Of a DNA stretch of 41,681 nt, positions 1 through 6,630 are shown piece after piece. Where the stretch lies: NCBI GenBank assembly GCA_018830865.1, contig JAHJRN010000026.1, positions 1-41,681 of the forward strand, given 5' to 3'. This stretch comes from Patescibacteria group bacterium. GTDB lineage: Bacteria; Patescibacteriota; Patescibacteriia; 2-12-FULL-60-25. The translations under genes were made by a program, and so were the position numbers. The stretch's first letter is position 1. Each line of letters starts with the position of its first letter. The notes below the pieces were generated by a model. The model did no database searches. It had not been told where the DNA came from and was given only the letters and a program-made list of their open reading frames with translations.

Positions 1-174
1 GAGTCATCTTTCTCCCTGTCATCCCGAGCGAGTCATCTTCCTCCCTGTCATCCCGAGCGAGTCATCTTTCCCCCTGTCATCCCGAGCGAGTCATCTTTCT
101 CCCTGTCATCCCGAGCGAGTCATCTTTCCCCCTGTCATCCCGAGCGAGTCATCTTTCTCCCTGTCATCCCGAGC
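1..174. repeat. 29-bp tandem repeat array (six copies)
   Basis: Six head-to-tail 29-bp units begin at 1, 30, 59, 88, 117 and 146. Each carries CTGTCATCCCGAGCGAGTC plus a short pyrimidine-rich spacer that varies slightly (tttctcc, ttcctcc, tttcccc). The array runs directly into a seventh, diverged copy that forms the left arm of the palindrome at 161-262, so it looks like local amplification of one end of that element. The array may continue upstream of the window. There are no unique spacers, so it is not a CRISPR. Confidence 0.93.
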
Positions 175-262
175 GAGTCCGACGAGCCGAGGGAACGCTT
201 CAGAATCATGCATGAAGGGTTTCCTCCGCTCCCTCGTCGGACTCGGTCGGTCGGAATGACAG
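161..262. repeat. Long imperfect palindrome (element A)
   Basis: The outer ends CTGTCATCC and GGAATGACAG pair with one mismatch or bulge. The inner arms GAGTCCGACGAG (175-186) and CTCGTCGGACTC are exactly complementary. The transcript would fold into a long hairpin. The ends resemble those of the palindrome at 26865-26934, so this is a dispersed intergenic repeat of the REP/MITE-like kind. No open reading frame of its own is seen. Confidence 0.85.
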
Positions 263-420
263 AACGGGATTAGACCTCCTCGGTCGAGGATGACAGGGGA
301 TGGTCGATCCAGCGCCTCATCCCGGACGTCAGCCCGGGGAGATGCAATCGTATGTATAGCCTTCAATGCTATGTTATACTTGTTTACACCTGAACATGGT
401 TGACGAATGCGATATTTCGT
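263..420. other. Intergenic region before the dockerin gene
   Basis: No convincing gene is present. A short echo of the palindrome ends (gaggatgacag) lies around 285-296. The rest leads into a candidate promoter at 372-380 and the start codon at 421. The open frame on the opposite strand across 106-510 is built from the repeats and has no protein-like features. Confidence 0.5.
372..380 (+). promoter_or_regulatory. Extended -10 promoter candidate for the dockerin/cohesin operon
   Basis: TGTTATACT matches an extended -10 (TGn followed by TATACT, five of six to TATAAT). No good -35 is seen. Transcription would start near 387 and give a leader of about 34 nt to the ATG at 421. The call rests on the motif alone. 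Confidence 0.4.
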
Positions 421-2757
421 ATGAGGAACGTTAAGGTTTTTGGAAGTTTTGTATTGCTTTCTGTCGTCTTGAGTTTTGTTGCGGTCGGTTCTGTATCTGC
501 CAGTTATCAACGAATCGCTCCTGGTGATGCCGTCACGTTAGGCGAATTCGTCTTCGATGACGACTTCGTCCCGACGACGACGCCATGCACGATCGGCATC
601 AACGATCCCTCGGATGCGGTCGTCATCCCTTCGACGACGGCCATGACCGCGAACAACGACGGTTGGCATTATTACGAGTACGTCACCGCGGGCAACGCGA
701 CGTCCGGCATGTGGCCTTCCGTCATGATCTGCGGGAGCGTGGTGAACGGCGACCTCGTCAAGGTGGACAAAAGCTTCATCGTCGATCCGGCGGTCTTATC
801 GACGAGTACGCTCAAGGCGGTGGTCGATGAAAGCTTGGAGACGGCGACGAGCAGTCTCGCTTCAGCGATCACGGCAGGGACGAATGCCGTGAACGCCAAT
901 ACCGATGCCCAGATCGCGAGCGTCTCCTCCTCGCTTTCCGCCACGATCCAATCCGCTTCGTCGAGCCTGTTCGCGTCGCTTCCTGCCGCGATCTGGTCAT
1001 TCAGCGGCCGCACGCTCACCTCCTTTGGGACGCTCGTGGCCGATACCGTGACGGCGGTCTGGAGCGCTAGCACGAGGACCCTCACGGGCTTCGGGACGCT
1101 CGTGGCCGATGTCTGGACAAACACGACCCGTACCCTGACCGGCGCCAATCTTGACTCCGGATCGTTGGCGACGTTGTCCGACGTGCAGACGGCGACGAGC
1201 AGTCTCGCTTCGGCGATCTCGGCAGGGACGAGCGCAGTGAACAGCAACACTGACACGCAGATCCTGAGCGCTTCCTCATCTCTTGCGACGCGGATCGACT
1301 CGGCGGTGAGCACGGGCTGGACGGTGACGCTGTCCGATTTTGGGCAGACGACGGTCAATACCGCGTATAAGGCGAAACTCCAAGTCCTCGATCATGGATC
1401 CATCCCGACGGACGCCGACGCCCTTCCGACGGTGGTCATCACCGATCCCGTCGGGACCGTCCAAGTACTGGCTGGCGTCATGACCAAGGACTCGGACGGG
1501 ACGTACAGCTACAGCTACAGCATCGGCGGAAGCGCGATCGGCGGCGTCTGGGAGACGGTCGTGTCGGCCGTCATCGGCGGCGAAACCGTCAGGCTTGTCG
1601 ATTACTGGTCCCTCTCCAGCTCACCGGCTGACGTTCAGATCATCGAAATCACGGACAAGGTCATCCCGACCATCACCGCCCATGTGAGGATCGACAACAT
1701 GGGAACGTCGGACAGCGACTTCTACTATGCGTATTGCATCGTGAGCAGCGAAGACAACGTCTGCGGAGGAGGGGATGATGTCGATTCCGGATCGGATACC
1801 GCGTATATCGTCGCCGGAAGCTTCCTGGACCTGTTCTTGACCTTGGATGACGTCCCGACGGCGGGAACGTATTGGTTCAAGGTCAAGGCACGCGCGTTGT
1901 CTGAACCCAATTGGGCGTCCTCGACGGAGCAGTTCATCGCGGAGTCCGGGACGACTCCGCCGCCGCCTCCACCGGACGGTGGCGGGGGTGGAGGTGGTGG
2001 AGGCGGCACGACCGGTTCGGATACGAAAGTCGTTTTTTCCGGCTGGGCATATCCGAACAGCAAGGTCATCCTGCTCAAGGACGCACAGATCGCGGCAAGC
2101 GTGTTTGCCGATTCCAATACCGTGTTCAGTATCACGCTCCCTGGTCTTTCGGGTGGCAGTTATGTCTTCGGTCTCTATGCTGAAGATTCATCAGGAAGAA
2201 GGTCGGCTCTCGTGACGTATCCGATCACCATCCTGACCGGCACCACGGTGTCCAGGACCGGTATCTTCATCACGCCGACCATCGCGGTCGATAAGAGCGA
2301 AATGAAGTCCGGGGAGCCGCTCACGATTTTTGGGTACGCGGCGCCCGAAGCGGATATCACGATCATGACATATTCAGCATCCGAATACGTCGGCAAAACG
2401 CAGTCCGCCGCGAGGGGCGCGTACGAATATCAGCTCGATACCGCCCAAATGCCGCATGGGCAGTACTACACCAAGGCGAAGGCAACGAAATCCGGCGTGA
2501 CGAGCCCGTTCAGTCAAGCCATTGGCTTTGTCGTGGGCACGGAAACGGTGGATATCGAACCGCCCGGCATCTGTCCGGGAAAAGCCGACCTGAACAGCGA
2601 CTGCCGCGTGAACCTGGTGGATTTCTCCATCGCCGCCTATTGGTATAAGCGTCCCTTGAGCGACGCCTTCAAGTTCTTGGAAGCGACCAAATTGAGCGGC
2701 GACGGCAAAGTGGACCTGATCGATTTCTCGATCATGGCGTATTATTGGACCGGCTAG
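421..2757 (+). CDS. Exported multidomain protein with C-terminal dockerin-like module
   Basis: This 778-residue secreted protein probably docks onto the cohesin proteins encoded just downstream. A signal peptide covers about residues 1-29 (hydrophobic core, then VSASY). Beta-rich Ig-like segments alternate with a Ser/Ala/Thr-rich region containing a duplicated block (DNA 841-950 and 1189-1298). A Pro-rich then Gly-rich linker lies near residues 513-530, followed by more Ig-like sequence. The last 60 residues resemble a type I dockerin: two Ca-loop/helix repeats, DLNSDCRVNLVD and KLSGDGKVDLID. The first loop has acidic or Asn ligands at positions 1, 3, 5, 9 and 12; the second has Lys at position 1. 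I chose ATG 421 over the in-frame TTG at 400 because it puts a short basic n-region before the signal core. No enzyme domain is recognised, so its partner or substrate is unknown. Confidence 0.85.
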   Translation: MRNVKVFGSFVLLSVVLSFVAVGSVSASYQRIAPGDAVTLGEFVFDDDFVPTTTPCTIGINDPSDAVVIPSTTAMTANNDGWHYYEYVTAGNATSGMWPSVMICGSVVNGDLVKVDKSFIVDPAVLSTSTLKAVVDESLETATSSLASAITAGTNAVNANTDAQIASVSSSLSATIQSASSSLFASLPAAIWSFSGRTLTSFGTLVADTVTAVWSASTRTLTGFGTLVADVWTNTTRTLTGANLDSGSLATLSDVQTATSSLASAISAGTSAVNSNTDTQILSASSSLATRIDSAVSTGWTVTLSDFGQTTVNTAYKAKLQVLDHGSIPTDADALPTVVITDPVGTVQVLAGVMTKDSDGTYSYSYSIGGSAIGGVWETVVSAVIGGETVRLVDYWSLSSSPADVQIIEITDKVIPTITAHVRIDNMGTSDSDFYYAYCIVSSEDNVCGGGDDVDSGSDTAYIVAGSFLDLFLTLDDVPTAGTYWFKVKARALSEPNWASSTEQFIAESGTTPPPPPPDGGGGGGGGGGTTGSDTKVVFSGWAYPNSKVILLKDAQIAASVFADSNTVFSITLPGLSGGSYVFGLYAEDSSGRRSALVTYPITILTGTTVSRTGIFITPTIAVDKSEMKSGEPLTIFGYAAPEADITIMTYSASEYVGKTQSAARGAYEYQLDTAQMPHGQYYTKAKATKSGVTSPFSQAIGFVVGTETVDIEPPGICPGKADLNSDCRVNLVDFSIAAYWYKRPLSDAFKFLEATKLSGDGKVDLIDFSIMAYYWTG
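841..1298 (+). repeat. Intragenic duplicated segment
   Basis: About 110 bp at 841-950 reappears at 1189-1298 (offset 348 bp, or 116 codons) with scattered substitutions. It encodes two copies of a TSSLASAI...NTD.QI block. Between them, GGGACGCTCGTGGCCGAT occurs twice (near 1027 and 1094). The changes keep the frame, which points to duplication within the gene. Confidence 0.8.
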
Positions 2758-2777
2758 CGGCACGCACAGAAGATCAT

Positions 2778-3671
2778 ATGAACCGACTCCGTCACCATCG
2801 TTTTTCCGCCCTCGTCCTCGCGTGTCTCTTCGTGTGTATCGCCGCTCCCGTCAGCGCGGCGGAATTCTATTTCGATGCTCCCAGTCAGCTCGGCATCGGA
2901 GACGTGTTCGAAGCGGCGATTTTCCTGAACACGGAGGATATCAACGCCGTCGGGGGGACGGTCGTCTTCCCGAGCGACGTCCTGCAGCTGACGGACATCC
3001 GGGAAGCGAATTCGATCATCAATCTCTGGGTCGAGAAGCCGACGCTCGTATCCGACGGCCAGATCGCCTTTTCGGGAATCACCCCAGGGGGATACCACGG
3101 TTCGCGCGGGTTGCTGTTGACGTTCGTCTTCACCGCAAAACAAGAAGGAGAGGGCGCCATCGAGGTCAAGGACGCGCAGGTCCTGCTGAACGACGGGAAA
3201 GGAACCGAGACCGCGCTTTCCATCTTTCCGCATCGATTCACGGTTTCCGGCACCCCTGGCGTCTTGACGGTACCTCCTGTGATCGACGGGGACCGTCCCG
3301 AATCGTTCGCGCCGGATATCTCGCATGACCCTAATCTTTTCGGGAATCAGTGGTTCGTTGTTTTTGCCACGCAAGACAAGGGAAGCGGTATCGACTATTA
3401 TGAAGTGAAGGAGGCGCGGCAGAAGATTTCGGGGATGTTCACGAAATGGACGACGGCGGAAAGCCCGTACGTCCTGCGGGATCGGGCATTGCGGAGCACC
3501 GTGTACGTGAAGGCGGTCGATAAGGCCGGCAACGTGCGCATCGAACGGATCGCTCCGCGGAACCCGCTTCACTGGTACGAAAACTACGAAATCTGGATCC
3601 TCATCGTCATGATTCTGTCCCTCATCGTCGCATCGAGCACCTTCGTATGGAGAAAACGCAACACAACGTAA
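2778..3671 (+). CDS. Membrane-anchored cohesin-domain protein
   Basis: This 297-residue protein has a signal peptide (ending near VSAAEF), a cohesin-like domain at about residues 30-160, an Ig/FN3-like segment with a conserved KAVDKAGN stretch, one C-terminal membrane helix (about residues 267-288) and a short basic tail (WRKRN). The cohesin call rests on the pattern of the family: an initial FYF strand, VGDVFEAAIFL, VVFPSDVLQLTDI, a middle INLWVEKP segment, and the final GLLLTFVFTAK and LLNDGKGT strands. I take ATG 2778, which gives a clean signal peptide; a TTG at 2745 would overlap the dockerin gene. The topology places the cohesin outside the cell and anchors it, suiting it to capture the upstream dockerin protein. 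Binding is inferred. Confidence 0.85.
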   Translation: MNRLRHHRFSALVLACLFVCIAAPVSAAEFYFDAPSQLGIGDVFEAAIFLNTEDINAVGGTVVFPSDVLQLTDIREANSIINLWVEKPTLVSDGQIAFSGITPGGYHGSRGLLLTFVFTAKQEGEGAIEVKDAQVLLNDGKGTETALSIFPHRFTVSGTPGVLTVPPVIDGDRPESFAPDISHDPNLFGNQWFVVFATQDKGSGIDYYEVKEARQKISGMFTKWTTAESPYVLRDRALRSTVYVKAVDKAGNVRIERIAPRNPLHWYENYEIWILIVMILSLIVASSTFVWRKRNTT

Positions 3672-5398
3672 GACGTGTATCGGTCGGCGGCGCGTTGCTT
3701 GGCGCGCTGTTCATCGTGTTCCCTGCGGTCGCGCAGGCGGCCACGATGTATTTCGCCCCTTCTTCCGGGACGTATGCGGTCGGCACGTCGTTCACGACGA
3801 GCATCTACGTCTCGAGCGCGGATCAGGCGATGAACGCGGCGTCCAGCATCGTGACGTTTCCTACGGACAAATTGGAAGTGGAATCGATTTCCAAAAGCGG
3901 ATCCATCTTCAGCCTGTGGGTCCTGGAACCTGGTTTTTCCAATGCTGCCGGCACGATCAATCTCGAGGGTATCGTCTTGAACCCGGGTTTCACGGGCAAG
4001 GGCGGAAAGATCCTGACGATCAGATTCAGGGCCAAGGCCGCGGGCAATGCCCCCGTTTCCTTTTCGTCCGGTCTGGTCCTGGTGAATGACGGAAAAGGAT
4101 CGAATATCCTGGCGGGGCTTGGAGGAGCCAACTTCACGATCAATCCGGTCAAACCCGGTGAGCCGGAGCCTGTCGTCACGCCGCCGAAAGAGCCGTCCGG
4201 CACGCCTGCAGGTCCTCAGATCCGTTCGTCGACGCATCCCGATCCGAACACGTGGTACGCACAGAACGTCGCGAAATTCGCGTGGGATGTGCCGAAAGAC
4301 GTGATCGGCGCGCGCATATCGATCGACAAGGATCCGTCCTCGATCCCCACGGAAACGTTGACGACACCGATCGACTCGAAAGAACTCACGGTATTGGGTG
4401 ACGGCGTCTGGTATTTCTCCGTCCGATTACGCAACGACAAGGGCTGGGGCGGCATCTCCCGTTTCAAGTTCCAGATCGACACGACTGGACCGTCTCTTCT
4501 GGAATTGAGCGAGGAACGGACGGATGCGACCGATCCGCGCGGGAGGTTCATCATCCGTGCAGAGGATGGGGCGTCCGGCATAGACCATTTCGAAGTCCGT
4601 ATCGCGAACGAAAGTCCGCAGATCTGGAAAGATGATGAAAGCCATAGGTACGAAACGCCCGTGTTGGCGCCGGGGACGTATACGCTGATCGTCAAAGCGG
4701 TGGACAGGGCAGGTAATTCATTGGAGAAATCAGCGGAATTCACGATCCAGCCGTTGGAGGCACCGGTCATCACCGATTATCCGACGGATCTTCGGAGCGG
4801 AGAGATCCTTGCCGTCAAAGGAACGACGGCATATCCGGGCGCGGAGGTCGACATCTATCTCCGATACGAATCGGACGAGCCCAAACGTACGAGCGTGAGG
4901 AGCGGTGAGGACGGCCGGTTCACGTTCGTCGCCGAAGATAGGGTCACAAGCGGTATCTATACCCTCTGGGCCGTCGTCACGGACGATCGCGGCGCAAAGA
5001 GCGGACCGAGCGAGAAAGTCACCATCGCGGTAGAGCGGCCCGTCTTCTTGCGGTTCGGTACATGGGCGATAGGATTCCTCTCGATCTTCATTCCGCTTCT
5101 CGCGCTGATCCTTCTCCTTATCTACCTTGCGTGGCATTGGTGGCATAAGTTCGCGATTCTTCGCAGAAAGGTCAAGAAGGAAATCAACGAGGCGGAACAA
5201 GCGCTCCACAAGGCTTTCGATGCGTTGAAAGAAGCTATCGGCGAGCAGATCAGGATGTTGGATCTGGTCAAATCGAAACGTGAACTCACCAAGGAGGAGG
5301 AAAGGATCATCAAACAGCTCAAGAAGGATCTGGACCACGCAGAGCGCTACGTCAGGAAGGAAATCGAGGACGTGGAAAAGGAAGTGAGGGAATCGTGA
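3647..5398 (+). CDS. Cohesin-domain protein with membrane anchor and cytoplasmic coiled coil
   Basis: This 583-residue protein overlaps the previous gene by 25 bp, so the two are probably co-translated. It has a signal peptide (through VAQAATMYF) and a cohesin-like domain at about 33-165 that is clearly paralogous to the upstream one (SLWVLEPGF and LVNDGKGSN match INLWVEKP and LLNDGKGTE). Ig-like domains follow at about 170-465, including a KAVDRAGN motif. A strong membrane helix lies near 476-498. The last 80 residues, rich in Lys and Glu with heptad spacing, should form a cytoplasmic coiled coil. That inner segment is unusual for a scaffoldin-type anchor and could couple the surface module to an inner partner. 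The ends of the gene look intact, and its stop lies inside a remnant of another gene. Confidence 0.85.
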   Translation: MEKTQHNVRRVSVGGALLGALFIVFPAVAQAATMYFAPSSGTYAVGTSFTTSIYVSSADQAMNAASSIVTFPTDKLEVESISKSGSIFSLWVLEPGFSNAAGTINLEGIVLNPGFTGKGGKILTIRFRAKAAGNAPVSFSSGLVLVNDGKGSNILAGLGGANFTINPVKPGEPEPVVTPPKEPSGTPAGPQIRSSTHPDPNTWYAQNVAKFAWDVPKDVIGARISIDKDPSSIPTETLTTPIDSKELTVLGDGVWYFSVRLRNDKGWGGISRFKFQIDTTGPSLLELSEERTDATDPRGRFIIRAEDGASGIDHFEVRIANESPQIWKDDESHRYETPVLAPGTYTLIVKAVDRAGNSLEKSAEFTIQPLEAPVITDYPTDLRSGEILAVKGTTAYPGAEVDIYLRYESDEPKRTSVRSGEDGRFTFVAEDRVTSGIYTLWAVVTDDRGAKSGPSEKVTIAVERPVFLRFGTWAIGFLSIFIPLLALILLLIYLAWHWWHKFAILRRKVKKEINEAEQALHKAFDALKEAIGEQIRMLDLVKSKRELTKEEERIIKQLKKDLDHAERYVRKEIEDVEKEVRES

Positions 5399-5594
5399 CA
5401 TCGAAGCCGACGAGGCGGTCACGTTCGATTACGCGATGTCTGAAGCGTCGGACTATACGATGACATGCGCCTGCGGGACGGAACGTTGTCGCAAGACGGT
5501 CACGGGCAACGATTGGAAAATTCCAGATCTGCAGAAGCGGTACGCGGGATACTTCTCGGACTATATTCAGAGAAAAATCGACGCAAACGCATGA
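5388..5594 (+). pseudogene. 3' remnant of a SET-domain protein
   Basis: An open frame without a plausible start continues from inside the end of the cohesin gene to a TGA at 5592-5594. It encodes the end of a SET domain (RDIEADEAVTFDYAMSE) and a post-SET cysteine cluster (CACGTERCRK) followed by TGNDWKIPDLQKRYAGYF. In bacterial SET-domain proteins this block closes the lysine-methyltransferase fold. The N-terminal part of the fold, with its SAM and substrate sites, is missing. The gene seems to have been cut by whatever placed the cohesin genes here. Its stop overlaps the next gene's ATG (ATGA), which suggests an older operon with the DUF296 gene. Confidence 0.8.
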
Positions 5595-5986
5595 AACCTC
5601 TCACGTTCCGTCTCAAACAAGGACAATTCCTGAAGGAGGAGATCGAGGCGCGCACGAAGGGCGTCGAAGCCGGCGTTCTCCTGTCAGTCGTCGCGGGGTT
5701 GGAAGTCGCCGTATTGCGGATGGCCGGAGCGACGCCGGAACATCAGGAAATAAAGAGGTTCAAGGGGCCGCTCGAGGTCGTGTCCGCAACGGGAACGATA
5801 TCGTCGGACGGCTGTCATATCCACATCTCGGTATCGGACGCGGACGGGAATGTCGTCGGCGGACATCTGAAGGACGGATGTGTCGTCGCCTTCACGGCCG
5901 AGGTCGTCATCGGTATCCTCGAAGGTACGACCTTCCGTCGGATCCCCGACGCGGAGACCGGATACGAAGAACTGACCGTTTCATGA
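5591..5986 (+). CDS. PPC/DUF296 domain protein
   Basis: A 131-residue protein made of one PPC (DUF296) domain, the fold shared by plant AT-hook proteins and small bacterial proteins. Family marks are the opening LKQGQFLKEEIE, the VVSATGTIS strand, the metal-site-like HIHISVSD segment, the GGHLKDGC turn and the closing ETGYEEL. The length fits a complete single-domain member. The ATG at 5591 overlaps the stop of the SET remnant by four bases, which fixes the start. Bacterial members form trimers and their biochemical role is not well settled, so I assign no function. Confidence 0.88.
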   Translation: MKPLTFRLKQGQFLKEEIEARTKGVEAGVLLSVVAGLEVAVLRMAGATPEHQEIKRFKGPLEVVSATGTISSDGCHIHISVSDADGNVVGGHLKDGCVVAFTAEVVIGILEGTTFRRIPDAETGYEELTVS

Positions 5987-5990
5987 ACCT

Positions 5991-6548
5991 ATGAACCAGA
6001 CACAGCCGTTGGTCGGCGTGGGCGTCATGATCCTCAAGGGGGATACGGTCCTGCTCGCGAAACGGAGAGGGTCGCACGGAGAAGGGGAGTACGCGTTTCC
6101 GGGCGGACATCTCGAGCATCTCGAGTCCTTCGAGGCGTGTGCGCGACGTGAGACGACGGAGGAATGCGGCATCGAGATCGGGAACGTCCGGTTCCAAGTC
6201 GTCGCGAACATCGTCGGATACGCGCCGAAGCACTACGTCCACATCGGGCTCGTGGCGGATTGGGTCAGCGGCGAGCCGGAGGTCCTTGAACCGGAGAAAT
6301 CGGAGTTCTGGAGATGGTATCCTCTTGACGCGCCCCCAGACCCCCTGTTCGAACCATATCGCATCGCCGTCCAGGCCTACCGCGACGGAATCTCATATTA
6401 CGATACCGAACCGACGACATCACATGAGATACGACAAGCTCGTCCTGGACCTGATTCCGGACATCATCCGATTGAAAGGGGAGACACCCGTCACGCATAT
6501 CGCGGACGAAGAGGAATACGGTCGACGGCTGAAGGAGAAACTTCGTGA
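5991..6548 (+). CDS. Nudix hydrolase with read-through C-terminal tail
   Basis: The 185-residue product has a Nudix box, GHLEHLE followed by RETTEECG, matching GX5EX7REUXEEXGU apart from Thr at the hydrophobic U position. It should hydrolyse a nucleoside diphosphate linked to another moiety; the substrate cannot be told. Similar small Nudix proteins end near residue 140, shortly after the PLDAPPDPLF segment. Here the frame runs on for about 45 residues through the 5' half of the MazG-like gene (overlap 6424-6548). That tail is Arg/Gly-rich and low in structure, so I infer that the original stop was lost. The catalytic domain itself looks intact. Confidence 0.85.
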   Translation: MNQTQPLVGVGVMILKGDTVLLAKRRGSHGEGEYAFPGGHLEHLESFEACARRETTEECGIEIGNVRFQVVANIVGYAPKHYVHIGLVADWVSGEPEVLEPEKSEFWRWYPLDAPPDPLFEPYRIAVQAYRDGISYYDTEPTTSHEIRQARPGPDSGHHPIERGDTRHAYRGRRGIRSTAEGETS

Positions 6549-6630
6549 GGAGGTCGAGGAATACATCAAGGATGACCGCTTGCGCGATTCGGCCTATTTC
6601 GCTAGACTTCGCGCCATCTCAAACCTATGA
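6424..6630 (+). pseudogene. Truncated MazG-like/phosphoribosyl-ATP pyrophosphohydrolase-like gene
   Basis: A 68-residue frame starts MRYDKLVLDLIPDIIRLKG and includes GETPVTHIADEEEY and LREEVEEYIKDD. This is the N-terminal half of a family of about 100 residues of small all-alpha nucleotide pyrophosphohydrolases. The first EExxE metal-binding helix is present. The expected second helix (EELADILEV-type) and the rest are replaced by an unrelated 15-residue end, so the protein is probably inactive. The usual RDK near the start is also changed to LDL. The 3' end of the frame carries the likely secD promoter. Confidence 0.72.
6580..6608 (+). promoter_or_regulatory. Promoter candidate for secD-secF
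   Basis: TTGCGC (6580-6585) and TAGACT (6603-6608) are separated by 17 bp. The predicted start leaves a leader of about 12 nt before the secD ATG at 6627. The boxes lie inside the degenerate MazG-like frame. Confidence 0.4.

Noticed and set aside
1-174. CRISPR array
   Set aside because: Units are 29 bp head to tail with nearly identical 'spacers', and the unit is the end of a neighbouring palindrome. No cas genes are present.
5436-5594. Short independent gene starting at the internal ATG of the SET remnant
   Set aside because: The sequence upstream of that ATG still reads as SET domain, so the piece is the end of a larger lost gene, not a small gene.
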